Shown here one piece after another: positions 6,404 to 13,860 of a DNA stretch of 26,469 nucleotides. Position 1 is the first letter of the stretch; the number at the start of each line of letters is the position of its first letter. The DNA comes from JBAXLO01 sp037134755. GTDB lineage: Bacteria; Bacteroidota; Bacteroidia; Bacteroidales; JACABE01. The stretch is taken from positions 1 through 26,469 of the forward strand of contig JBAXLO010000042.1 in the NCBI GenBank assembly GCA_037134755.1. Direction: 5' to 3'. The notes under the pieces are model-generated. The model saw only the letters and a program-made list of their open reading frames with translations, was not told the origin of the DNA and searched no databases. A program made the position numbers and the translations under genes.

Positions 6404-7528
6404 ATGGATAAATCATTTACTAATGAATCAGTTTTTTCTTTTTATCCACCTAAATTACAAAAGCTAATTTATCTGAATAAAAAAAGCCAGATTCTTAAGC
6501 TTCTTGAGGATTCAATACAATTTGATGGTGGTATATTTAATGCTGATACTAATTTTCAAGAATCAAGACATTTAATCTGGTTACTTCGTATTGATTTACT
6601 ACGTAAATGGGGGCATTATAGTGAAGCATTAGCATGGGTTTGTTTGGAATGTGAATTATATCCTGATAATGTAACTGCTATTGCACTTAAAAATCAATTA
6701 AAACGTGAGCTAAGATTGATTCCAACTGATAAGAAATTATCTCAAGTTCCAAATTATTCAAATGTATCATGGGAAGGTGTTGCAGGAATGCACGAATTAA
6801 AAATGATTTTTGAACGAGATATTTTACTTCCGTTACAAGAACCGGAAATTTATTTTAAATATAAAATCCCTTTACCTAATGGCTTTCTACTTTATGGTCC
6901 ACCAGGCTGTGGCAAAACGTTTATTGCCCGTAAACTTGCTGCTCAATTAAAATATAATTTTATTGAGGTAAAACCTTCAGATATTGCAAGTATATATGTT
7001 CATGGTACACAATCAATGATAAGTGATTTATTTAATAATGCACGCGAAAATGCACCAACAGTAATGTTCTTTGATGAAATTGAAGCACTTGTTCCTAATC
7101 GTAGTGGGAATGATTTATCTCATAGTTATAGTTCAGAGGTAAATGAATTTCTAGTTCAGTTAAATGATTGTTCAAAACGTAAAATATTAGTTTTAGGGGC
7201 AACTAATCTCCCTAATAAAATTGATGCTGCTATTCTTCGTCCTGGCAGACTTGATAAAAAAATATTTGTTGGTCCTCCAGATTTAGAAGCCAGAGCAGAG
7301 GCTTTAAAATTATATTTACATGAACGTCCTCAGGATAATATTAATATATTATTTCTTGCTGAAGAAACTGAATATTATACTTATTCTGAACTTGAACAAA
7401 TAGTAAATGATGCTGCACGTGTTGCATTAAACAAAAAAATGAATATTAAAACTGATGAGATTTTTAAAATAATATCGGAATACAAACCATTATTAAATAA
7501 AGAAAAGATTAAAGAATATCAAATATAA
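6404..7528 (+). CDS. AAA+ ATPase with TPR-like N-terminal region
   Basis: A 374-aa protein. Residues about 1-115 are helical and include a TPR-like stretch (GHYSEALAWVCLECELYPDN, 70-89). Residues about 121-345 form a classical AAA module of the Cdc48/FtsH type: Walker A GPPGCGKT (165-172), pore-loop aromatic Tyr198 in the sequence IYVHG, Walker B MFFDE (221-225), sensor-1 GATN (265-268) and the second region of homology with ILRPGRLDKK, giving arginine-finger candidates R279 and R282. All catalytic parts are intact, so an active hexameric ATPase that may thread substrates is expected. No protease domain follows. It is the last gene of the accessory block, 80 bp after its neighbour; a weak TAATTTTG box at 6332-6339 might give it a promoter of its own. 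Confidence 0.9.
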   Translation: MDKSFTNESVFSFYPPKLQKLIYLNKKSQILKLLEDSIQFDGGIFNADTNFQESRHLIWLLRIDLLRKWGHYSEALAWVCLECELYPDNVTAIALKNQLKRELRLIPTDKKLSQVPNYSNVSWEGVAGMHELKMIFERDILLPLQEPEIYFKYKIPLPNGFLLYGPPGCGKTFIARKLAAQLKYNFIEVKPSDIASIYVHGTQSMISDLFNNARENAPTVMFFDEIEALVPNRSGNDLSHSYSSEVNEFLVQLNDCSKRKILVLGATNLPNKIDAAILRPGRLDKKIFVGPPDLEARAEALKLYLHERPQDNINILFLAEETEYYTYSELEQIVNDAARVALNKKMNIKTDEIFKIISEYKPLLNKEKIKEYQI

Positions 7529-7537
7529 TATAGTTAT

Positions 7538-7564
7538 ACCTGACAGGATGAAAAACCTGTCAGG
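7538..7564. repeat. Palindromic repeat CCTGACAGG...CCTGTCAGG
   Basis: Perfect 9-bp arms (7539-7547 and 7556-7564) around an 8-nt loop, followed by AAAGTAT. It forms a pair with the element at 7655-7679: same length, same flank, and a compensated base-pair change in the stem. Confidence 0.75.
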
Positions 7565-7593
7565 AAAGTATTTACACATTCTTCTATTTATTT

Positions 7594-7624
7594 ATATTTA
7601 AACCCGAGCTTCGGTTATAAATAT
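7594..7624. repeat. Palindrome with CCCGAGCTTCGG centre
   Basis: The arm ATATTTAAACC (7594-7604) pairs with GGTTATAAATAT (7613-7624) with one bulged base, around the centre CGAGCTTC. It lies midway between the two CCTGACAGG-type elements. Confidence 0.6.
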
Positions 7625-7654
7625 GAAAAATCATAATAATAAAAATTAAAAAAA

Positions 7655-7679
7655 CCTAACAGGAGAAATACCTGTTAGG
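7655..7679. repeat. Palindromic repeat CCTAACAGG...CCTGTTAGG
   Basis: Perfect 9-bp arms (7655-7663 and 7671-7679) around a 7-nt loop, followed by AAAGTAT as in the first copy. Compared with 7538-7564, a G-C pair in the stem is replaced by A-T on both sides. Confidence 0.75.
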
Positions 7680-7691
7680 AAAGTATGCCCC

Positions 7692-7820
7692 CTACCCTAT
7701 CTTTTCATCCAAAGATTTAAAGCCTCTGCTTAGGATTTCATTTGCATTAATTACAGTAAGGAAAGCTTTGGTGTTAATTTTGGGGATAGATTCTTTCAAA
7801 ATTTCCAGTTCGGGACGGTT
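7692..7820 (-). pseudogene. Relic of a YitT-family gene (C-terminal end only)
   Basis: Read on the minus strand, the last 40 or so codons (ELEILKES..., then KAFLTVINANEIL, RGFKSLDEK and a TAG stop at 7692-7694) match the C-terminus of the intact YitT protein encoded at 8960-9853. By eye about five of six nucleotides agree, from 7697 to 7820 against 8965-9088. Similarity stops sharply at 7820; what precedes it is unrelated AT-rich DNA. The frame remains open up to 7949 only by chance overlap with the RhuM start. It is closer to the 8960 gene than to the 9880 gene. This is either the remnant of a third tandem YitT gene or a 3'-end duplication made when the RhuM segment arrived. Confidence 0.85.
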
Positions 7821-7835
7821 GTAGCTTAAATTTAA

Positions 7836-7844
7836 CTTAGCTAA
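7836..7844. repeat. Direct repeat CTTAGCTAA, left copy
   Basis: The same nine bases occur at 8959-8967, at the far side of the RhuM gene and over the stop codon of the YitT gene. The pair encloses about 1.1 kb. It could be a target-site or recombination scar; a 9-mer match in AT-rich DNA can also be chance. Confidence 0.4.
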
Positions 7845-7887
7845 AATTATTATGAAAATAATCATGTTTAGTATTATTAATAAGTAG

Positions 7888-7895
7888 TATCTTTG
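7888..7895 (+). promoter_or_regulatory. -7 box TATCTTTG of the RhuM gene
   Basis: An exact TAnnTTTG box ends 16 nt before the ATG at 7912. Transcription would begin near 7902, leaving a leader of only about 10 nt. A TTTA at 7867-7870 is a poor -33 candidate. Confidence 0.5.
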
Positions 7896-7911
7896 TAAAA
7901 AATATGGTTCG

Positions 7912-8952
7912 ATGACAAAGAAGCAAGTATCTACCACAGAAGGATTCAACGAAATATTACTTTATACTACTCCAAACGGAAAGGTAAAGGTTGAAATATA
8001 TATACATAATGAAACAATTTGGCTTACTCAACAAAAAATTGCAGATCTTTTTGGTGTAGACAGAAGTGTTATTACAAAACATTTAAGAAATATATTTGAT
8101 AGCAATGAGCTTAACAAAGATTCAGTATGTGCAATTTTTGCACATACTGCTTCTGATGGAAAAACATATTCTACAAAGTTTTATAATTTGGATGCTATCA
8201 TATCTGTTGGTTACAGGGTGAATAGTACTCAGGCAACTCTCTTTAGAATTTGGGCTACTGAAAGATTAAAGGAGTATATCATCAAAGGATTTACAATGGA
8301 TGATGAGAGGCTAAAGAATCCAAATACTATTTTTGGCAAAGATTATTTTGAAGAACAGTTAGCCCGAATAAGAGATATACGTAGTAGTGAAAGGAGATTT
8401 TATCAAAAGATTACCGATATTTATTCGCTATGTAGTGCTGATTATAAAAAGGATACTGATATTACAAAAACATTTTTTGCTACGGTTCAGAATAAACTTC
8501 ATTGGGCTATGTGCGGACAAACAGCAGCAGAAATTATTTACACAAGAGCCAATAGTAGCAAAGAAAATATGGGTCTTACTACATGGAAGAATGCACCAAA
8601 AGGAAAAATCAGAAAAACAGACATTGGTACTGCAAAAAATTATTTAACTGAGAATGAATTAAACAATTTAAATCGTATTGTAAGTATGTATTTGGATTAT
8701 GCAGAAAACCAAGCAAACAAAGGGATTGTTATGAATATGAAAGATTGGGTGAAAAAACTAGATGCTTTCCTGCAATTTAATGAAGAAGCAGTTTTAAAAG
8801 ATTCAGGAAAAGTAGCTCATGATGTTGCTTTAGCTCTAGCTGAAAACGAATTTGAAAAATATAGTATTATTCAAGATAAATTATATGAAAATGATTTTGA
8901 TAAAGAAATAAAAAAGATTACTCTTCTTACAAATATGAATAAAAAAGAATAA
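7912..8952 (+). CDS. RhuM-family protein
   Basis: A 346-aa protein of the virulence RhuM family (PF13310), close to the usual family length. The N-terminal half carries the conserved segments TIWLTQQKIADLFGVDRSV (about 34-52), which reads as a helix-turn-helix-like DNA-binding region, and KFYNLDAIISVGYRVNS followed by FRIWATERLKEYIIKGF (about 93-125). The C-terminal half is helical and charged. RhuM genes are found in pathogenicity and mobile islands; the molecular function is not established, and a toxin-like or regulatory role has been proposed by context only. Here the gene sits between a YitT relic and an intact YitT gene, in opposite orientation to both, and ends 7 bp from the convergent YitT stop. 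This placement suggests it arrived as a small cassette. Confidence 0.9.
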   Translation: MTKKQVSTTEGFNEILLYTTPNGKVKVEIYIHNETIWLTQQKIADLFGVDRSVITKHLRNIFDSNELNKDSVCAIFAHTASDGKTYSTKFYNLDAIISVGYRVNSTQATLFRIWATERLKEYIIKGFTMDDERLKNPNTIFGKDYFEEQLARIRDIRSSERRFYQKITDIYSLCSADYKKDTDITKTFFATVQNKLHWAMCGQTAAEIIYTRANSSKENMGLTTWKNAPKGKIRKTDIGTAKNYLTENELNNLNRIVSMYLDYAENQANKGIVMNMKDWVKKLDAFLQFNEEAVLKDSGKVAHDVALALAENEFEKYSIIQDKLYENDFDKEIKKITLLTNMNKKE

Positions 8953-8958
8953 TAATTT

Positions 8959-8967
8959 CTTAGCTAA
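8959..8967. repeat. Direct repeat CTTAGCTAA, right copy
   Basis: Second copy of the 9-mer at 7836-7844; it overlaps the TAA stop of the minus-strand YitT gene (8960-8962). See the left copy for interpretation. Confidence 0.4.
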
Positions 8968-9853
8968 GCTTTTCATCTAAAGATTTAAAACCTCTTCCTA
9001 ATATTTCATTCGCATTAATTACTGTAAGGAAAGCTTTGGGGTCAATGTCTCTAATATAATCTTTCAAAATTTCCAGTTCACGACGGTTAACTGCGGTATA
9101 GATAATCTTTTTGTCAACACTATTAAACATGCCTTTGCCATCTATAATAGTGCCTCCTCTATTAATATCTTTCAAAATCTTATTCTTTATTTCTTCATGT
9201 TTATCAGAAATAATAAACAATGTCTTATCGTAGCTAACACCTTGCAATACGGTATCTACTACCTTGCCAACAATAAAAATAACTACCCATGAATATAATG
9301 GTATCTTCCAATCGCCAAAAGCAACAATACTGGTAATTACAATAGTGGAATCGATCATCATCATTGATTGTCCCAAAGGCATTTTAGTATATTTAGAAAG
9401 AATCATGGCAATAACATCAGAGCCTCCACTTGTTGCCTTAGCTTTAAAAATTAAACCTACGCCCAAACCAATAACCAAACCTCCAAAAATAGATGATAAT
9501 AAAACATCATGAGATAATTGTAAAGGATCAGCACCAAACAAATAAGTTAACAAATCGACAAAAATAGAAGTCAATACAAAACCAACAACAGTTTTAGTAC
9601 CGAAACGAGGACCCAATATTTTAATACCAATTATTGTCAAAGGAATATTAAAACAAAGTGCAGTTAAACCAACAGGGAAACCCAATACATAATGCAAAAC
9701 TATGGCAATACCATAAATACCTCCGGGGACAATTCGATAAGGAGTTATAAAAAAGACATAGCCACCAGCGACAAACAATGTGCCAAAAAAGATCAATCCA
9801 TAATCTCTAAACCATTTCTTTGAAAATATCTTTTCGCTTTGTAGATATGCCAT
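8960..9853 (-). CDS. YitT-family membrane protein (paralogue 1)
   Basis: A 297-aa integral membrane protein of the YitT family (DUF161 membrane region plus a C-terminal DUF2179 domain). Hydrophobic helices fill residues about 18-205, including the family-typical FITPYRIVPGGIYGIAIVLHY and the ATSGGSDVIAMI segment. The soluble C-terminal domain (about 215-297) has the pattern RRELEILKDYI...DPKAFLTVINANEIL. The transported compound, if any, is not known for most of the family. It lies 26 bp downstream of its paralogue on the same strand, so the two probably share a message. Its C-terminus is duplicated as a relic at 7692-7820. Confidence 0.92.
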   Translation of the reverse strand: MAYLQSEKIFSKKWFRDYGLIFFGTLFVAGGYVFFITPYRIVPGGIYGIAIVLHYVLGFPVGLTALCFNIPLTIIGIKILGPRFGTKTVVGFVLTSIFVDLLTYLFGADPLQLSHDVLLSSIFGGLVIGLGVGLIFKAKATSGGSDVIAMILSKYTKMPLGQSMMMIDSTIVITSIVAFGDWKIPLYSWVVIFIVGKVVDTVLQGVSYDKTLFIISDKHEEIKNKILKDINRGGTIIDGKGMFNSVDKKIIYTAVNRRELEILKDYIRDIDPKAFLTVINANEILGRGFKSLDEKLS

Positions 9854-9879
9854 ACTATATATAATAATAAAGATAAGAG

Positions 9880-10800
9880 CTATTCAGTAATTTTTTCTTT
9901 TAATGATTTAAAACCTTCACCTAAAATCTCATTAGCGTCAATTACAGTTAAAAACGCATTGGGATCAATAGAATGAATATATTCTTCGAGCATAGCAACT
10001 TCGCGTCTGCTTACAACAGTAAAAATAATTTTCTTTTCTGAGTTATTATACATTCCGTTACCATTAATATAGGTGCCTCCCCTATTAAGATCATTAATAA
10101 CCTTATCCCTAATCTCATCATATTTATCTGAAATAATAAATAAAGCTTTATCATAATTAACACCCTCCAAAACAATATCAATAACCTTTCCGGTAATAAA
10201 AATAGTAATCCACGAATACAAAGGTATTTTCCAATCTCTAAAGACAATAAAACCTAGTAAGACAATACATGAATCTACATAAATCATTAATTGACCAAGA
10301 GGTAGACGAGTGTATTTAGCAAAAATCATTGCGATAATATCCGAACCTCCTGAAGTAGCTTTTGATTTAAAAATTAGGCCTAAGCCAAAACCAATCAAAA
10401 CTCCGCCAAAAATACAAGCTAATAAAACATCATTTGATAAATTAATAGAACCATTCATCATTGTTTTAGGATCTTCGCCAATAAAAAGAGTTAGCATATC
10501 CATAAATACAGAAGCAAGAACCATCCCTACAATAGTTTTAATACCAAAACGAGGTCCCAAAATTTTCATCCCAATAATAGTTAGAGGAATATTCATAGCA
10601 AGACCAAAAGTACCAATAGGAATCTGCGGTATTAAATGATGAACCACTATACCAATACCATACACTCCACCAGGAACAATATGATAAGGATTAATAAAAA
10701 ATACAAAACCTGCTGCAAGAATAAAGGAACCAATAATTATTAAGCTATAAGAATAAAACCATTTTCGGGAAAATAATTTTTCATTAGTTATAAATGCCAT
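9880..10800 (-). CDS. YitT-family membrane protein (paralogue 2)
   Basis: A 306-aa paralogue of the downstream gene, with the same architecture: helices over residues about 18-210 (FFINPYHIVPGGVYGIGIV and ATSGGSDIIAMIF are the matching landmarks) and a C-terminal DUF2179 domain (about 222-306, with DPNAFLTVIDANEILGEG). It has a slightly longer loop near residues 110-122. It is the first gene of the pair, and the likely promoter is at 10856-10863. Tandem, similar but clearly diverged copies suggest an old duplication and perhaps different partners or substrates. Confidence 0.92.
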   Translation of the reverse strand: MAFITNEKLFSRKWFYSYSLIIIGSFILAAGFVFFINPYHIVPGGVYGIGIVVHHLIPQIPIGTFGLAMNIPLTIIGMKILGPRFGIKTIVGMVLASVFMDMLTLFIGEDPKTMMNGSINLSNDVLLACIFGGVLIGFGLGLIFKSKATSGGSDIIAMIFAKYTRLPLGQLMIYVDSCIVLLGFIVFRDWKIPLYSWITIFITGKVIDIVLEGVNYDKALFIISDKYDEIRDKVINDLNRGGTYINGNGMYNNSEKKIIFTVVSRREVAMLEEYIHSIDPNAFLTVIDANEILGEGFKSLKEKITE

Positions 10801-10855
10801 ATTTAATTAATTTTTAATTGATTTATAGGTGAATATTAAATTATAAAACGTTTTG

Positions 10856-10863
10856 CAAAATTA
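10856..10863 (-). promoter_or_regulatory. -7 box TAATTTTG for the YitT pair
   Basis: Read on the minus strand, the box is an exact TAnnTTTG match 56 nt upstream of the ATG at 10800, which would give a leader of about 49 nt. A good -33 TTTG is not seen; the nearest at the right distance is TTTC. Confidence 0.5.
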
Positions 10864-11310
10864 TCAAATGTTTAATAATAAATGAAAAATACTTTTATTA
10901 TGTTTTGTATTGATATTTTTAGTACTTTTGACGAATTATTTAAAAAGATATTAACAATTAGTTTTTTAAAAATAAAGTCGTATTTGGTAACATTATTAAT
11001 ACTTTCGTCGTAGAAGAATAAAGTTGATAAATTGAATTGTTGAAAAATAATTACAATGAATTGATTTTTTTTTACAGACTTATTAATATTTTACGTATTT
11101 TTGCGTCTTGTAAATTAGGAATATTAAATATTTAAAGAAAGTATGATACTAATTTTTTTTAAGGGGTCTAAATTACTTAACAGTAAAACTATATAGTGAT
11201 TAATTCTATTAAAATAAAACTCAAAAACAAGAATAAATTTGTTATTCTTATTATTTATTCGTTATTTTACAAATTATTTGGGGCAACTATTATGAATAAA
11301 TTTTTTAATT
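10864..11310. other. Divergent intergenic region upstream of the T9SS operon
   Basis: About 450 bp with no convincing open frame. It is extremely AT-rich. TACTTTTG (10923-10930) and TATTTTTG (11096-11103) match the Bacteroidota -7 box on the plus strand. If the latter is used, the porP message has a leader of about 200 nt, long enough for regulation, but I see no recognisable riboswitch or strong hairpin in it. Confidence 0.5.
11096..11103 (+). promoter_or_regulatory. -7 box TATTTTTG, likely T9SS operon promoter
   Basis: An exact TAnnTTTG box about 207 nt before the porP start; TTTA at 11071-11074 (21 nt away) is a fair -33 element. It is the nearest good box on the correct strand. Confidence 0.45.
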
Positions 11311-12318
11311 ATGAGAAATAAAATATACCTATTTTTGTTACTCCTATTAAGCGCAAGTACCTCATTATTTGCACAACAGGAAGCACAATTTAGTCAATTT
11401 ATGTTTAATAAATTGTCTTTTAACCCTGGTTTTGCAGGTAATGACCAAAAAATATGTTTTACCGGTTTTGCCCGACAACAATGGATGGGCTTTACTGATG
11501 CTAATGGTGATAAAACCGCACCACAAACTTTTTTAGCTTCATTAGATGCTTGTCTTAATTTTAGTAATAAGACTAATTTCTGGAGTAGAAGTGGCATTGG
11601 CTTAGTAGTTAGTCAAGATAAATTGGGATATGAAGCAACTACTACTGTCCGAATTTCATATGCATATCATATCAATGTGGGTGCGGGAAAATTAGGCATT
11701 GGTGCACAAATAGGCTTTTTAGATAAAAAAATAGACTTCACGAAATTTGTTGCCATTCAACCAGACGACCCATTATTAGGGAATAAAGCAAAACAAAGTA
11801 ATATGTTTACAGATTATGCTTTTGGTTTATATTATCAATTACCGGGTAAATTTTATGTTGGTATGTCAGCACTAAATCTATCTGAACCAAAAGGATTCCC
11901 TTGGACAGGATCATCAAATGGCAATACTGTTTCTGGCAATGCATATAGTTTAGACAGGACCTATTATTTAACAGGTGGCTATGAATATGTTTTCCCTAGC
12001 GATCCTTCTTTCGAACTTGATCCACAAATGATAGTAAAAACAGATTTTAAATCTGCACAATATGATATAGCAGCAATTTTGAAATATAATAATAAAGTAT
12101 GGGGTGGTTTAAGCTACCGTGTACAAGATGCTATCACTGTAATTCTTGGATGGAGCCCAATTCCTGCATGGTCATTTGGATATTCCTATGATATTACTAC
12201 CTCAAATATGGGTGGTGCAGGTAAAAGTAGCGGTAGTCATGAAATATTCGCAAAGTATTGTTTCAATATATCTTTCCCTACTTATGTTAAGAGTTATAGA
12301 AACACAAGATGGCTATAA
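11311..12318 (+). CDS. porP: PorP/SprF family T9SS outer-membrane protein
   Basis: A 335-aa protein with a Sec signal peptide (about 1-21, cut after LFAQ-type sequence) followed by the family hallmark QFSQFMFNKLSFNPGFAG (about 27-44). The rest is rich in aromatic beta strands ending in an outer-membrane-like barrel. PorP/SprF proteins are outer-membrane partners of the type IX secretion system; in P. gingivalis PorP works with PorK and PorN, and in other species family members link the machinery or surface adhesins to the membrane. It is first in the operon, 81 bp ahead of porK, which matches the P. gingivalis gene order. Family members are numerous in Bacteroidota, so the exact orthology to PorP rests on this location. 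Confidence 0.92.
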   Translation: MRNKIYLFLLLLLSASTSLFAQQEAQFSQFMFNKLSFNPGFAGNDQKICFTGFARQQWMGFTDANGDKTAPQTFLASLDACLNFSNKTNFWSRSGIGLVVSQDKLGYEATTTVRISYAYHINVGAGKLGIGAQIGFLDKKIDFTKFVAIQPDDPLLGNKAKQSNMFTDYAFGLYYQLPGKFYVGMSALNLSEPKGFPWTGSSNGNTVSGNAYSLDRTYYLTGGYEYVFPSDPSFELDPQMIVKTDFKSAQYDIAAILKYNNKVWGGLSYRVQDAITVILGWSPIPAWSFGYSYDITTSNMGGAGKSSGSHEIFAKYCFNISFPTYVKSYRNTRWL

Positions 12319-12399
12319 AAAATAATAATTGTAACTATTAAAAAACATTTTCGTAAGAGATAGTCACAAAAAAAATAATAACTGTATAAGAAAATCGTT

Positions 12400-13779
12400 A
12401 TGTATATCAAATCAAACTTCAATATGAGAAATGTCTTTTTATATTTGGTCACGTTATTGTTACTTGGAAGCTGTAGCAACTCAGGTAACGGTGAACTAAT
12501 CGGTGTACAAGATAGACCTAGGTTTTATCAACCTGATCCTTATGGTACACTTTTTATACCATTAGGCAGTTACACAATGGGTGGTGGAGATCAGGACATA
12601 TTTTATGCCAATGTTTATCAGTCGAAAACTGTGTCTGTTCCTTCATTCTATATGGATGAAACCGAAATTACAAATAACGAATATCGTCAATTTGTATATT
12701 GGGTTAGAGATTCAATAGCCCATGTAAAATTAGGAGAATCAGGAAAAGATGAATTTATGATCAGTCAGGATGATAATGGAGAACAAATTGATCCTCCATT
12801 TGTAAACTGGGATGAAGAAGTTCCATGGGATGATCCAGATTCAAAAGATGCATTAAATGACATGTACCTTCCAGAACATGAAAGATTCTACAGAAGAAAA
12901 GAAATAGATACTCGTAAACTTAATTACGTTTATTATTGGATAGATCTTCAAACAGCTGCTCAAAAAGATTATTCACAACCAGGCGTTGCTTCAGCAGGTG
13001 CTTTGATGGATCGTCCTCAGGGTTTAAAAGATCGTTCTGTATATATCAAAAAGGAAGTTATAAATGTTTATCCTGATACTTTATGTTGGATACATGATTT
13101 TACATATTCTTATAATGAACCTATGACAAAATCATATTTCTGGCATCCAGTTTATGATAATTATCCTGTTGTAGGTGTTAGTTGGAAACAAGCAAAAGCT
13201 TTTTGTACCTGGAGAACTAATTTAATGAATAGTTATTTAGAAAGCAGAGATGAAGCTTATGTTAATGATTTCAGATTACCAAACGAAACAGAATGGGAAT
13301 GGGCAGCAAGAGGTGGTTCAGCACTAAGTCCATATCCATGGGGAGGCCCTTACATTAGAAATAGTAATGGATGTTTCCTAGGAAACTATAAACCTTTAAG
13401 AGGTAATTACGTTGACGATGGAGCAGAGCAAACAGTTATAGTAGGACATTATGCTCCAAATGATTTTGGACTTTATGATATGGCAGGAAATGTTTCAGAA
13501 TGGTGTGCTGATGCTTTTGATGAATCAACATATAATTTTGCTCATGATTTGAATATGTATTATAATTTTGATGCAAAAGAAAATGAACCAGCTGTTCTTA
13601 AAAGAAAAGTTATAAGAGGTGGTTCATGGAAAGATATAGGATATTATATGATGGTTAACACCAGACAATATGAATATCAAGACACAGGAAAATCTTATGT
13701 TGGATTCAGATGTGTTGAAACTTATTTAGGTCGTAAAAAAGGTGACAATCCTAAAACAGCATCAAACGTTTATAATTAG
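12400..13779 (+). CDS. porK: T9SS ring lipoprotein PorK/GldK
   Basis: A lipoprotein with a formylglycine-generating-enzyme (SUMF1) type domain. The signal region ends in the lipobox LLGS-C, with the lipidated Cys at residue 25 from the first ATG; an in-frame ATG at 12424 (MRNVFLYLVTLLLLGSC) gives a shorter, equally typical signal and may be the true start. The SUMF1 fold covers about residues 50-440, with YTMGGGDQD, FRLPNETEWEWAARGG, NVSEWCAD and VIRGGSW. PorK and PorN form the periplasmic ring attached to the outer membrane in T9SS, and the fold is structural there rather than enzymatic. Length and order (porP before, porL after) agree with the family. Confidence 0.95.
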   Translation: MYIKSNFNMRNVFLYLVTLLLLGSCSNSGNGELIGVQDRPRFYQPDPYGTLFIPLGSYTMGGGDQDIFYANVYQSKTVSVPSFYMDETEITNNEYRQFVYWVRDSIAHVKLGESGKDEFMISQDDNGEQIDPPFVNWDEEVPWDDPDSKDALNDMYLPEHERFYRRKEIDTRKLNYVYYWIDLQTAAQKDYSQPGVASAGALMDRPQGLKDRSVYIKKEVINVYPDTLCWIHDFTYSYNEPMTKSYFWHPVYDNYPVVGVSWKQAKAFCTWRTNLMNSYLESRDEAYVNDFRLPNETEWEWAARGGSALSPYPWGGPYIRNSNGCFLGNYKPLRGNYVDDGAEQTVIVGHYAPNDFGLYDMAGNVSEWCADAFDESTYNFAHDLNMYYNFDAKENEPAVLKRKVIRGGSWKDIGYYMMVNTRQYEYQDTGKSYVGFRCVETYLGRKKGDNPKTASNVYN

Positions 13780-13860
13780 AATTATTTTAAAAAAAATATT
13801 TAATCAATTTTTTAATCAAATTAATAACAAATTTATCAACTTAATCAAATTTAAAAAGTT

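Noticed and set aside
2008..7528. The block as a standard CBASS or Pycsar operon
   Set aside because: No CD-NTase-type or uridylate-cyclase-type gene is present, and no accessory E1/E2/JAB genes are seen.
7821..7949. Upstream half of the 85-codon minus frame that includes the YitT relic
   Set aside because: Only the last 40 or so codons match YitT; the upstream half is unrelated DNA overlapping the RhuM start, so it is not an intact gene.
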